Part shown: piece after piece, positions 7,141-14,978 of the stretch | Numbering within the stretch: the first letter of the stretch is position 1 | How the letters are laid out: every line of letters begins with the position of its first letter | Assembly: GCA_017432005.1 (NCBI GenBank) | Contig: JAFRKA010000015.1 | Span: forward strand, 1-64,000 | From: Erysipelotrichaceae bacterium | Lineage (GTDB): Bacteria; Bacillota_I; Bacilli_A; Erysipelotrichales; Erysipelotrichaceae | Reading direction: 5' to 3' | DNA length: 64,000 nucleotides | Position numbers and translations under genes: made by a program | The notes under the pieces: model-generated | Databases searched by the model: none | Told to the model about the DNA's origin: nothing | The model's input: the letters and a program-made list of their open reading frames with translations, nothing else

Positions 7141-8292
7141 ATGGCTAAAAACAAAGAGTATGTATCGACCACCAAGATCGAACAGCGGTTTACCATCATC
7201 CGTACTGTTCTGGCGGTCACTATCTCCATCCTTTTCTGTTTCCTGCTGATCTTCATCACCAGTAAACAGCCATTGACAGATATCGTCACATTCATGATCG
7301 CGCCGCTCACTTCCAAGAGCCGTTTTGCCCAGCTGCTGATCAAGATGTGTCCGATCCTGTTCACTTCGCTGGCAGTCTGTGTGCTGTTCTCAGCCAATAC
7401 TGCCAACCTGGCGGTCGAAGGCGCTTTCTATATGGCAGCCTTCTCATCCGCAAGTATCAGTGTTCTGGAAAACTTTCTGCCTGCTCCGCTGCATTTCATT
7501 GCCGCGGCAATTGCGGGATGTCTGGGAGCTATCGCTGTGCTGATCATCCCGGCGGTACTGGAACTGAAGTTCAACGCCAATATCGTCGTCTGTTCACTGA
7601 TGCTGAACTATATCCTTATATCTTTAGGCAACTATCTGATCACCGGTCCGATGAGAGACAAGGGTTACTCCAAGGAGGCGACCAAGGTCATCGCTTCGAC
7701 CGCAAAGCTGCCGATCATCTGGAATGCCGGAGGACAGAAAGTCCACTTCGGTATCGTGATCGGTATCCTGTGCTGTATAGTCGCCTGGTTCATCATCTAT
7801 AAGACCACTTTCGGTTATGAAGCCAGAACTGTCGGTCAGAACCCTGATTTCGCCAGATTCTCCGGCATCAATGTCGGTAAGATCATCGTTGTCGGTTCGA
7901 TCATCGCTGCTATCTTCTGCGGTATCGGTGCAACTTCCGAAGTCAACGGTTACTATCGAAGGATGGAATGGGATAACCCGACCGGCTACGGCTGGGACGG
8001 TATCATGATCGCCATCCTGGCAGGCAACAACCCGCTCTTCTGTATTCCGGGTGCAGCCTTCCTGGCTTATATCCGTACATCTGCCGATGTTCTGAACATG
8101 ACTTCCAATATCCCGGTCGAGATCGTCAACGTCGTTCAGCAGGTCGTCATCATCATGATCGCTGCGAAAGGCTTACTGTCGAAGTCCGAGAAGAAGGCCA
8201 TCGTCGCCAATGCCAAGCATAATGCCGAGCTGCAGCGGGAAGAGGAGAAGGCCGCAGGAGACAGTGAAGGACCTAAGGAGGTACAGGCATGA
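7141..8292 (+). CDS. ABC transporter permease, nucleoside importer (NupP/YufP type)
   Basis: The 383-residue protein has about nine hydrophobic segments and belongs to the branched-chain-amino-acid/ribose permease family, in its BMP-linked nucleoside subgroup. It shows the coupling-region sequence TVGQNPDFARFSGINVGKII, which recurs as RSVGRNPESAASLGIDVRKT in the next gene, so the two form a heterodimeric pore. The C-terminal ~40 residues are charged and cytoplasmic. AAGGAGGTAAGCTG precedes the ATG. Its end overlaps the next start by four bases (ATGA), indicating translational coupling. Confidence 0.92.
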   Translation: MAKNKEYVSTTKIEQRFTIIRTVLAVTISILFCFLLIFITSKQPLTDIVTFMIAPLTSKSRFAQLLIKMCPILFTSLAVCVLFSANTANLAVEGAFYMAAFSSASISVLENFLPAPLHFIAAAIAGCLGAIAVLIIPAVLELKFNANIVVCSLMLNYILISLGNYLITGPMRDKGYSKEATKVIASTAKLPIIWNAGGQKVHFGIVIGILCCIVAWFIIYKTTFGYEARTVGQNPDFARFSGINVGKIIVVGSIIAAIFCGIGATSEVNGYYRRMEWDNPTGYGWDGIMIAILAGNNPLFCIPGAAFLAYIRTSADVLNMTSNIPVEIVNVVQQVVIIMIAAKGLLSKSEKKAIVANAKHNAELQREEEKAAGDSEGPKEVQA

Positions 8293-9269
8293 ACTTAATA
8301 TCTCAGTTATTGCCGCTGATCTTCAGCGCAAACTTCCTGAATACCGTCATCCGTGTTTCCACGCCGCTGATCCTGTGTGCGATGGCTGCCTGTATCGGTA
8401 AACAGGCCAACGTTCAGACTATCACCTATGAAGGTATGATGCTGTTCTCGGCTCTGGTCGGTACACTTGGCACATCCTATACGAATTCGCTGATTGGCGG
8501 TGTAATCATCGGTCTGATCGGTTCAGTTGCGATCGCTCTGATCTACGGTTACTTCAATATCTATCTGGATACTTACGATACGCTGCTGGGTATCGCGATG
8601 AACAACTTCGTCAACTACTTCACAGTCTTCCTGCTCTTTGCCCTGATCGGCAGAAAGGCAGACTCAAGTACGGTCGTATCCTACAGCTATCCGACCATCA
8701 ATATTCCGATCATCGAGAAGATCCCGGTCATCGGTACGATCCTGAGCGGTCACAGCTTAGTCACTTATATCGCGATCCTGTCAGTGTTCGTCGCTCACTT
8801 CATCGTCTATAAGTCTACATTGGGACTGAGGATCAGATCCGTAGGCCGTAACCCGGAATCAGCTGCTTCTCTGGGTATCGATGTCAGAAAGACCAGAATG
8901 ATCTCCTTCGTCATTTCCGGTATCTTTGCCGGATTTGCCGGTGAGTTCATGTCAATGTCCTATCTGTCATTCTTCACCAAGGGCATGGTTGCCGGCCGTG
9001 GCTTCATCGGTATCGCTGCTTCCAACCTGGCACTGGGCAGACCTTTACTGGGTCTGGTCTATGCTCTGATGTTTGGCGTGTCACAGGTCATCGCCAACCA
9101 GCTGCAGATGCTGCAGTTCACTTATCAGTTTGCCAACATGATCCCTTACATCGTCACCATCGTCGGTCTTTGTATCACCGGCAGTGCTGAGATGCGCAAG
9201 GAGAAGATGGGTGGTAAAGCCAAGGAGGATAAGAAGAAAGATAAGAAACAGAAGGCTGAAGCCGAATAG
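8289..9269 (+). CDS. ABC transporter permease, nucleoside importer (NupQ/YufQ type)
   Basis: This second, shorter permease (326 residues) starts within the ATGA overlap of the first, with CTAAGGAGGTACAGGC upstream. It has eight or more hydrophobic segments, a coupling loop RSVGRNPESAASLGIDVRKT, and a Lys-rich tail of about 25 residues. With the first permease it builds the transmembrane channel of the importer. A small hairpin-forming sequence (TGACTT/AAGTCA) lies in the 48-base gap that follows, but it has no T-run, so transcription very likely continues into the enzyme genes. Confidence 0.92.
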   Translation: MNLISQLLPLIFSANFLNTVIRVSTPLILCAMAACIGKQANVQTITYEGMMLFSALVGTLGTSYTNSLIGGVIIGLIGSVAIALIYGYFNIYLDTYDTLLGIAMNNFVNYFTVFLLFALIGRKADSSTVVSYSYPTINIPIIEKIPVIGTILSGHSLVTYIAILSVFVAHFIVYKSTLGLRIRSVGRNPESAASLGIDVRKTRMISFVISGIFAGFAGEFMSMSYLSFFTKGMVAGRGFIGIAASNLALGRPLLGLVYALMFGVSQVIANQLQMLQFTYQFANMIPYIVTIVGLCITGSAEMRKEKMGGKAKEDKKKDKKQKAEAE

Positions 9270-9317
9270 TTTGAATTATTATTGACTTAAAACAAGTCAT
9301 CGAAGAAAGGTCCAATT

Positions 9318-10331
9318 ATGAAATATATTGCAGAAGGTGCAACGATCACTAACAGGTTATTGTTCTTAGACGGAAGAGTTAAGGAAAATATCATGGGAGG
9401 AGGAGGCTTCTATGCATATACGGCATTGCGGATGTGTACGGACGACTGTCTCTTTCTGTCGTCGGTAGGCAAAGACTTCGATGACTTTTATGGTGCCTGG
9501 TTCGATAAGAACGGCTGTTCCAGGGACGGTCTTTTCGTCAGACTGGAAAAGACGATGTACAACGATCTGAAGTATTTCCCGGACGGAAGCTACATCGAGT
9601 ATTCCATCTATGGCAAGAAGTATACTGATGAACAGCTCGCCGAAATGCGCAAATCAGGTCTGGTCTTCCTCGGTGAGGAAGATCCTGAAGAATTAAAAAA
9701 GCAGAGCCTGAAACTGGTGGATTTCGTCTCATTCATCGATGAGGCGAAAGGCCTTTATACCAGTCAGGCTCTGACTGATGAAAACAGTGAACTGTTGATC
9801 GAACACAAGAAGAACGGCTGCAAGATCATGTGGGAGATCCCGGCTACGAGCGTTGAGATCGCTCATGAAGCCTATCTGAAGGGCGGTATCGAAGGTATGA
9901 AACACTACCTGCGCTCTATCGATATCCTTTCGATCAACCGTAATGAATGTTCGATCATTTTTGAAAAAGAGACAGATGAAGAGATCATTCCGCTGCTCAA
10001 AGCACTGGAGATCCCTGTCTATTATCGTGTCGGTATCGACGGTGCCTATATGATCGCCGATAATAAAGAATACTATGTTCCGATGATCTCGACTGTCGCC
10101 AAGGAGCTGGAAGTCGATCCGACCGGCTGCGGCAACTCTTCGACCGGTGCGGTGCTCTGGGCGTGGTGCGAAGGCTATGACCCGCTGATGACCTGCGTCA
10201 TCGGCAATGTTGTGGCATCTTACAATGTCAGACAGTACGGTCCTTTCCTCGATATGAGTGACAACATCAGGGAAGAGATGCTGAAGACTTCAGAAGAGAT
10301 CTGTGAAAAACTGAAAGGAAACACACAGTAA
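9318..10331 (+). CDS. PfkB-family kinase-like protein with Asn in place of the catalytic Asp
   Basis: The 337-residue protein has the PfkB/ribokinase outline: an N-terminal IMGGGGFYAYTALRM substrate-side glycine motif, a small lid region, and a C-terminal ATP-side motif at 267-273. That motif normally reads D-x-x-G-A/C-G-D, its last Asp being the base that activates the sugar hydroxyl. Here it is DPTGCGN, so the catalytic Asp is Asn273. The oxyanion-hole glycines are kept. It may be a substrate-binding pseudoenzyme, a regulator, or an enzyme with altered chemistry. The codon is clear and the rest of the frame is intact, so this is not a frameshift. Its start follows AAGAAAGG, and its stop overlaps the next ATG by one base (TAATG). 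Confidence 0.75.
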   Translation: MKYIAEGATITNRLLFLDGRVKENIMGGGGFYAYTALRMCTDDCLFLSSVGKDFDDFYGAWFDKNGCSRDGLFVRLEKTMYNDLKYFPDGSYIEYSIYGKKYTDEQLAEMRKSGLVFLGEEDPEELKKQSLKLVDFVSFIDEAKGLYTSQALTDENSELLIEHKKNGCKIMWEIPATSVEIAHEAYLKGGIEGMKHYLRSIDILSINRNECSIIFEKETDEEIIPLLKALEIPVYYRVGIDGAYMIADNKEYYVPMISTVAKELEVDPTGCGNSSTGAVLWAWCEGYDPLMTCVIGNVVASYNVRQYGPFLDMSDNIREEMLKTSEEICEKLKGNTQ

Positions 10332-11476
10332 TGAACAGAAATGAATTTGAGAATTCACTCCTCAGACAGGCCAGACGCCTGCAGGAGTATGTAGATATAG
10401 TATATAAAAATGTTTTGCCACAGGCAGACAGACTGCCTGTGAAAGAGATCTGGGATGCCCAGAAGATCTTCATCTCCGGCTGCGGTGACAGCTGGATGGC
10501 GGGGATCGCAGCCAAACCGGCTTTTGAAAGCATCACCGGGATTGAAACGAACGTCATCAGAGCCATTGAACTTTCCAGGATCTTGAGCAAGAAGAATCTC
10601 GGTTATTCACCGAATACTCCGCTTGTGATCCTTATTTCATATTCCGGCACTGCTGCCAGAGTCGTCGAATGTGCGAAACGCTGCAGCAAATACGGAGCCA
10701 ACACGATCGCCATCACCAATAATCCTGAATCTCCTCTGGCCGAGAACTGCCGCTACTGTATCGATGTGGGACTTCCGGCAGACGGCGAGTATCAGCCGGG
10801 TGCCACGACCTACAACGCTTCGATGCTGGCACTGTTTCTGATCGCCTTGAGGATAGGCCGAGTCAGGAACACGATCACACCGCTGGAATATGATGATATG
10901 CACGCTGAACTGTTATCGTTTGTCGGTGAATGCCAGAAGAAGAACGACGAGTTTGAAGAAAGAGCTTTTGCGATCGCCGAAAAATGGAAGGATCTGAAAG
11001 CCGAAGACTTCATCGGTGACTACGGTGACTATGCGACCGCCTTCTTCGGATCGGCGAAGGTCATCGAATGCTTCGGCGGTTATACGACCTACGATGATTC
11101 GGAAGACTGGTGCCACATCAACTACTTCCTGGTGGAACCGGAAAAGATCGGCAGAGTCGTCATCGCCAACAAGAGCACACCTTCATTCGGAAGGTTGCTG
11201 GAAACGATCGAAGCCATCAGAAAGATCGAAAGTCCGTGTATCATCGTCACGGATACCGATAAAAACGAATTCCCGGAATCGATGGAAGTCTTCACGATCC
11301 CTTCACCGAAGTATTTCTGGATGGCTCCGTTGACGGAACATATCCCGTTCGACATGGTCGCCGGTTATATCGCTGCCCTCAAGGGCATACCGTCTTTCAG
11401 GGCTGATGATGAGCGCTACAGCAGTGAGATCTCCACGCAGCGTCTGAAATCAGGCACGGAGATCGTCATCATTTAG
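10331..11476 (+). CDS. Tandem-SIS sugar isomerase/deglycase-like protein, copy 1
   Basis: The 381-residue protein has two SIS (sugar isomerase) domains, resembling GlmS C-terminal, AgaS and FrlB proteins. The first domain shows IFISGCGDSW and LVILISYSGTAARVVE (Ser/Thr phosphate-binding loop); YNASMLALFLIALRIG is the helix typical of this family. The second domain carries FFGSAKVIECFGG and DDSEDWCHINYFL, which is identical in the second SIS protein of this cluster (11903-13090). Such enzymes isomerise or deglycate phosphosugars in the cytoplasm. The gene overlaps the kinase-like gene by one base and is followed within 8 bases by a YjbQ gene. The substrate is unknown; a ribose-phosphate derivative is an inference from context. 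Confidence 0.8.
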   Translation: MNRNEFENSLLRQARRLQEYVDIVYKNVLPQADRLPVKEIWDAQKIFISGCGDSWMAGIAAKPAFESITGIETNVIRAIELSRILSKKNLGYSPNTPLVILISYSGTAARVVECAKRCSKYGANTIAITNNPESPLAENCRYCIDVGLPADGEYQPGATTYNASMLALFLIALRIGRVRNTITPLEYDDMHAELLSFVGECQKKNDEFEERAFAIAEKWKDLKAEDFIGDYGDYATAFFGSAKVIECFGGYTTYDDSEDWCHINYFLVEPEKIGRVVIANKSTPSFGRLLETIEAIRKIESPCIIVTDTDKNEFPESMEVFTIPSPKYFWMAPLTEHIPFDMVAGYIAALKGIPSFRADDERYSSEISTQRLKSGTEIVII

Positions 11477-11484
11477 GAGGAAGT

Positions 11485-11892
11485 ATGGTACTGATAAAAG
11501 AGTTTGAGATCACCACCGGAAGAGACAGCCTGCAGTGCATCACTTCCGCCGTAAAGGAAACGATAAAGGAAAGTGGGATCATAAACGGCATCGTCACCGT
11601 TGAAGTCCCTCATACGACAGCCGGTGTCCTTAAGATCACGAGCTGCGGAAAAGAAGTGACTGACGACATCGTCAGAGAGATGCGCAGACTGATCCCGGCC
11701 AGGATCAATTACTATCACCAGGACAGTCCGGAGAATGCGGCAGCGCATATCAAGAGCAGTCTCTTCGGTACGTCTGTGTCACTGATCGTGAAAGACGGAA
11801 AACTGCTGCGTGAAGAAAAACAGAATATCTATCTTGCGGAATATGACGGTCCGCGTAACAGGACCTACTGTGTATGTGTAACAGGAGAATAG
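11485..11892 (+). CDS. YjbQ-family (UPF0047) protein, copy 1
   Basis: This 135-residue protein matches the YjbQ family: HTTAGVLKIT, the HQDSPENAAAHIKSSLFG segment (His/Asp positions conserved in the family), then the LIVKDGKL and EYDGPRNRTY ending. YjbQ proteins form small trimeric beta-sandwiches; some show weak thiamine-phosphate-synthase activity in vitro, but their physiological reaction is not settled. AGGAGGAAGT precedes the ATG. It is paired with the SIS gene just upstream, and the same SIS-YjbQ pair recurs downstream, implying that the two proteins act together. Confidence 0.85.
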   Translation: MVLIKEFEITTGRDSLQCITSAVKETIKESGIINGIVTVEVPHTTAGVLKITSCGKEVTDDIVREMRRLIPARINYYHQDSPENAAAHIKSSLFGTSVSLIVKDGKLLREEKQNIYLAEYDGPRNRTYCVCVTGE

Positions 11893-11902
11893 GGAGGCCA
11901 GA

Positions 11903-13090
11903 ATGAATCATAAAGACTATACCAGTTCTCTTCTTGAACAGATAAGAAACAGCGTCAGGGATATCAATACGATCGCTGAAAATGAAACATTTGAATTCTT
12001 TGAGAAGTGTGTTCCTTACGAGGTAGTCAAAAGCGTAGGGAATGTCTTCATCACCGGATGCGGCGACAGCTACTGTGCAGCGATAGCCACCAAGCCGGTC
12101 TTTGAGAATGCGGATACTTCCACCAAGACAGGCATGGTACCGGGTACACCGACGATGGCCTGCCGCAATATCGAGTTCTCAAGATATCAGAACACCTACA
12201 GCGGCTGGAACCCGCTGACCCTGGATCGCAATCTGCTTTGTGCGATCTCGATCTCCGGATCACCGGCCAGACCTAATGAAGCGGCCATGCGCATGAACGA
12301 ACACGGCGGCAAGACCGTCGCCTTCACCGCCAATCCGGAAGGCAAGCTGGCTCAGAACTGTCAGTATGTCATCCCGATGACACTGCCGCCTTATGATCTG
12401 GCACCGAATGTCACATCTTACTATTCATCAGTATTCTCACTGATGATGTTCGGTTTCTATATGTCCAAAGCCAAGAAACAGCTGACTGCCGAACAGGCGG
12501 AAGCCTGCCGGAAAGGTCTGCTGGAATACGTTGATTCCTATGATGAGAAAGTCATGGATGAACTCTCACAGAAAGCCTTCGATCTGGCCAGACAGTGGGA
12601 AGAAGACAAGGTCGACTGCATGGACTTCATCGGTGACGGTCCGGATTATGCGACAGCCTTCTTTGGTTCGGCCAAGATGGTCGAAGCTTTCGGTGGTCTC
12701 ACGACCAATGATGATTCGGAAGACTGGTGTCATATCAACTATTTCCTCAGGGATACCGATCATATCGGCACCTTCTTTGTAGCCAACGAAGATTCACCGG
12801 CTTTCAGCAGAGAACTGGAAACGATCGCAGTCGCCTGCTCAGTCAGGAAACATGTCGCCGTCATCACCGATGCGGATGAGAAACTCTTCCCGGAAAAGGC
12901 CGTGATCTTCAAAGTTCCGAAGGCCAAGGCTGTCTGGATGCATCCGCTGATGGAACACATCCCGATGGATTTCGTTGCCGGCTATATCGGCTGCTGGAGA
13001 GGTCTGAGACCGTTCCGCAACAATGAGGAACCGCAGTGCCGCGACGGCGATGCGGCCAGATTCCGTGCCAGCAAGATCGAGATCATCTAG
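11903..13090 (+). CDS. Tandem-SIS sugar isomerase/deglycase-like protein, copy 2
   Basis: The 395-residue product is a paralogue of the SIS protein at 10331-11476. It shares VFITGCGDSY, the FFGSAKMVEAFGG helix and the DDSEDWCHINYFL motif, and ends in the same LEI/EIVII-like tail (KIEII). It differs in having a 15-residue insertion with the sequence TGMVPGTPTMACRNIEFSRY before the second strand and AISISGSPARPNEAAM as the phosphate loop. The two may be two subunits of one enzyme or two specificities. GGGAGGCCAGA lies before the ATG. A YjbQ copy follows 14 bases later. Neither SIS protein carries a glutaminase domain. Confidence 0.8.
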   Translation: MNHKDYTSSLLEQIRNSVRDINTIAENETFEFFEKCVPYEVVKSVGNVFITGCGDSYCAAIATKPVFENADTSTKTGMVPGTPTMACRNIEFSRYQNTYSGWNPLTLDRNLLCAISISGSPARPNEAAMRMNEHGGKTVAFTANPEGKLAQNCQYVIPMTLPPYDLAPNVTSYYSSVFSLMMFGFYMSKAKKQLTAEQAEACRKGLLEYVDSYDEKVMDELSQKAFDLARQWEEDKVDCMDFIGDGPDYATAFFGSAKMVEAFGGLTTNDDSEDWCHINYFLRDTDHIGTFFVANEDSPAFSRELETIAVACSVRKHVAVITDADEKLFPEKAVIFKVPKAKAVWMHPLMEHIPMDFVAGYIGCWRGLRPFRNNEEPQCRDGDAARFRASKIEII

Positions 13091-13104
13091 AAAGGAAGCA
13101 TACT

Positions 13105-13515
13105 ATGGCATACATGGAAACAGTCAAACTTGTGACCACCTTTGAAGGGATGCACGATGTGACGAAAGATGTTCAGAACGTCGTAAAGAACAGCGGCATC
13201 GAAGAAGGCATCTGCGTCATCAACTGCAATCACACGACCGCCGGTATCATCATCACTTCTTTCTGGGACAAGAGAGGTCATGTCGACATCCAGGAAGAAC
13301 TGGATAAACTGATCCCGATGCGTTATGATTACCATCATAATTTCGATACACCGACCGATGCGGCAGGTCACATCAAAAGTGCGATCTGCGGTACCGGTCT
13401 CACGCTGATCGTCCATGAAGGAAGAGCGATGCTGGGATCGTCTCAGGGCGTCATCTTCTGTGAATTCGACGGTCCGCGTTCAAGACAGTTCTTCGTCAAA
13501 GTCATCAGCGACTAG
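13105..13515 (+). CDS. YjbQ-family (UPF0047) protein, copy 2
   Basis: The start at 13105 is chosen because AAAGGAAGC precedes it; the longer frame overlaps the SIS gene and has no signal. The 136-residue protein contains HTTAGIIITSFWD, DYHHNFDTPTDAAGHIKSA, and the family ending LGSSQGVIFCEFDGPRSR, which is closer to the classical YjbQ ending than copy 1. It forms the second SIS-YjbQ pair. The NTPase gene starts two bases after its stop. The family is certain; its reaction is not. Confidence 0.87.
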   Translation: MAYMETVKLVTTFEGMHDVTKDVQNVVKNSGIEEGICVINCNHTTAGIIITSFWDKRGHVDIQEELDKLIPMRYDYHHNFDTPTDAAGHIKSAICGTGLTLIVHEGRAMLGSSQGVIFCEFDGPRSRQFFVKVISD

Positions 13516-13517
13516 AA

Positions 13518-14249
13518 ATGATCGCTCTTATCACAGGCAAACCCAATACCGGCAAATCGACTGCCGTCAGAAAGATCATCGATCAGCTGGGATCTTTAAG
13601 ATGCTGCGGTCTTCTGGCTGAAGAGATCCTGAAAGACGGTGAACGGGTCGGCTTTGAAACAGCCGGGATCAGCTGCAGCGAGAAGATCGTTTTGGCTCAC
13701 AAAGAGCTGGAGAAGACCTGGGCCGTTGAAGATTTTGGGATCGATCTTACAAGTCTCGAAAGACTGGCAGCGAAGGAATTCGAAACAGGCCTGAAAGACG
13801 AAAAGACACGTTTCATCATCATCGACGAGATCGGCAGGATGCAGGTGATGTCTGAGCGGTTCAGACAGCTGCTCGATCAGGTGGCTGAAAGTTCAAAGAC
13901 TCTTATCGCAACGATCTGTTATGAAGACGAGATCGAATACATCAGAGATTTCAAAAACAGGGAAGACGTCAGACTCTTTGTCCTGAATAAGGAGGATCGT
14001 GACGAACTGCCCCTGTCAGTATGCGGATATGTCTGTAATGACGATGAGGAGTATCTGTCCAAGATCGCTTTGGCAAGGAAGTACGCTCAAGAGAGACAGC
14101 GTTATGAATATCTTCCTGATAAGGTGATCTTACACTCGACCCACGGTATCCGCACTATTACAAAAGAAAACGGACATTATCACTGCACATGTGATTATTA
14201 TCAGAAGAACGGGACATGCAGTCACATCATGTCGCTGTTCATTTCATAG
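13518..14249 (+). CDS. P-loop NTPase (THEP1/NTPase_1-like) with a C-terminal SWIM zinc finger
   Basis: This 243-residue protein has two parts. Residues 1-~170 are a P-loop NTPase of the archaeal/bacterial THEP1 kind: Walker A GKPNTGKST (7-15), Walker B FIIIDEIGRMQ (99-109), and a beta-strand-rich C-end. THEP1 proteins hydrolyse NTPs and nucleoside phosphates. Residues ~185-243 contain C223-x-C225-x8-C234-x-H236, which is the CxCxnCxH signature of SWIM zinc fingers, usually DNA- or protein-binding. I know of no reason for this pair in a nucleoside cluster; a regulatory, nucleotide-sensing role is possible. The gene starts two bases after the YjbQ stop and so is translationally linked to it. 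Confidence 0.75.
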   Translation: MIALITGKPNTGKSTAVRKIIDQLGSLRCCGLLAEEILKDGERVGFETAGISCSEKIVLAHKELEKTWAVEDFGIDLTSLERLAAKEFETGLKDEKTRFIIIDEIGRMQVMSERFRQLLDQVAESSKTLIATICYEDEIEYIRDFKNREDVRLFVLNKEDRDELPLSVCGYVCNDDEEYLSKIALARKYAQERQRYEYLPDKVILHSTHGIRTITKENGHYHCTCDYYQKNGTCSHIMSLFIS

Positions 14250-14264
14250 AGAAAGGAAACGGTT

Positions 14265-14978
14265 ATGGCAAATGTAATTACGCAGATCTACGGCTGCGAA
14301 ACGATCAAGGATGCACAGATCGCAGCTGCACTCGGTGTCGATCATATCGGCTGCGGTTTCGGTGAGATCGCTCATCTTCCGAATCAGAAAAACTGTGCTC
14401 AGGCAAAGGAGTTCTTCGATGCTTTACCGGAGAATGTCGTCAGAGTCGGTCTGACGATCGCGACCGATGTCGATGAGATCATCAATGACTTGAGTCTGTT
14501 CGAACCGGATGTCTTCCATCTTTCCGGTGATATCCGGGATATCTCTCCGGAAGGCGTACAGCGCATCCGCGATCATTTCCCTGATCTCAAGATCATGCAG
14601 GCGATCCCTGTCTTTGCCGGCGTACCGGTAGAGGAACAGTGGCCGGAGATCCTGGAACTGATCAGAGCCTATGAAGCGACGACAGATTTCTTCCTCATCG
14701 ATACCAAGGATCCGGATTCCACGATCGGTATCGGAGCTACGGGATTCACTCACGACAGAGAGATCGACCGCCGCATCATCGAATCTACTGATGTAAAGTG
14801 TATCATTGCCGGAGGACTTGATCCGGACAATGTCGCTGAGGCGATCAGGCAGACTCATCCGTACGGAGTAGACAGCTGTACGCTGACTTCCTATCCGAAG
14901 TTCCTCAGGGACATCACCGGCAGAGTCAAAGATCCGGTCAAGATCTGGAAATTCGTTGAGAATGCCCGTAATGCCTGA
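14265..14978 (+). CDS. TrpF-like (phosphoribosylanthranilate isomerase family) TIM-barrel protein
   Basis: The 237-residue protein follows the TrpF layout: an N-terminal ITQIYGCETIKDAQIAAALG, a VFHLSG strand (TrpF usually has VQLHG), FFLIDTK with Asp146 at the place of the catalytic acid, GIGATG, and IIAGGLDPDNVAEAI, the phosphate-binding glycine loop. The catalytic base Cys of TrpF (KICG) is replaced: position 9 is Tyr and the Cys is at 11. No other trp gene is near, so tryptophan synthesis is unlikely. TrpF catalyses an Amadori rearrangement of an N-phosphoribosyl amine; an analogous step on another N-riboside would fit this cluster, but that is inference. AGAAAGGAAACGGTT precedes the ATG. 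Confidence 0.65.
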   Translation: MANVITQIYGCETIKDAQIAAALGVDHIGCGFGEIAHLPNQKNCAQAKEFFDALPENVVRVGLTIATDVDEIINDLSLFEPDVFHLSGDIRDISPEGVQRIRDHFPDLKIMQAIPVFAGVPVEEQWPEILELIRAYEATTDFFLIDTKDPDSTIGIGATGFTHDREIDRRIIESTDVKCIIAGGLDPDNVAEAIRQTHPYGVDSCTLTSYPKFLRDITGRVKDPVKIWKFVENARNA

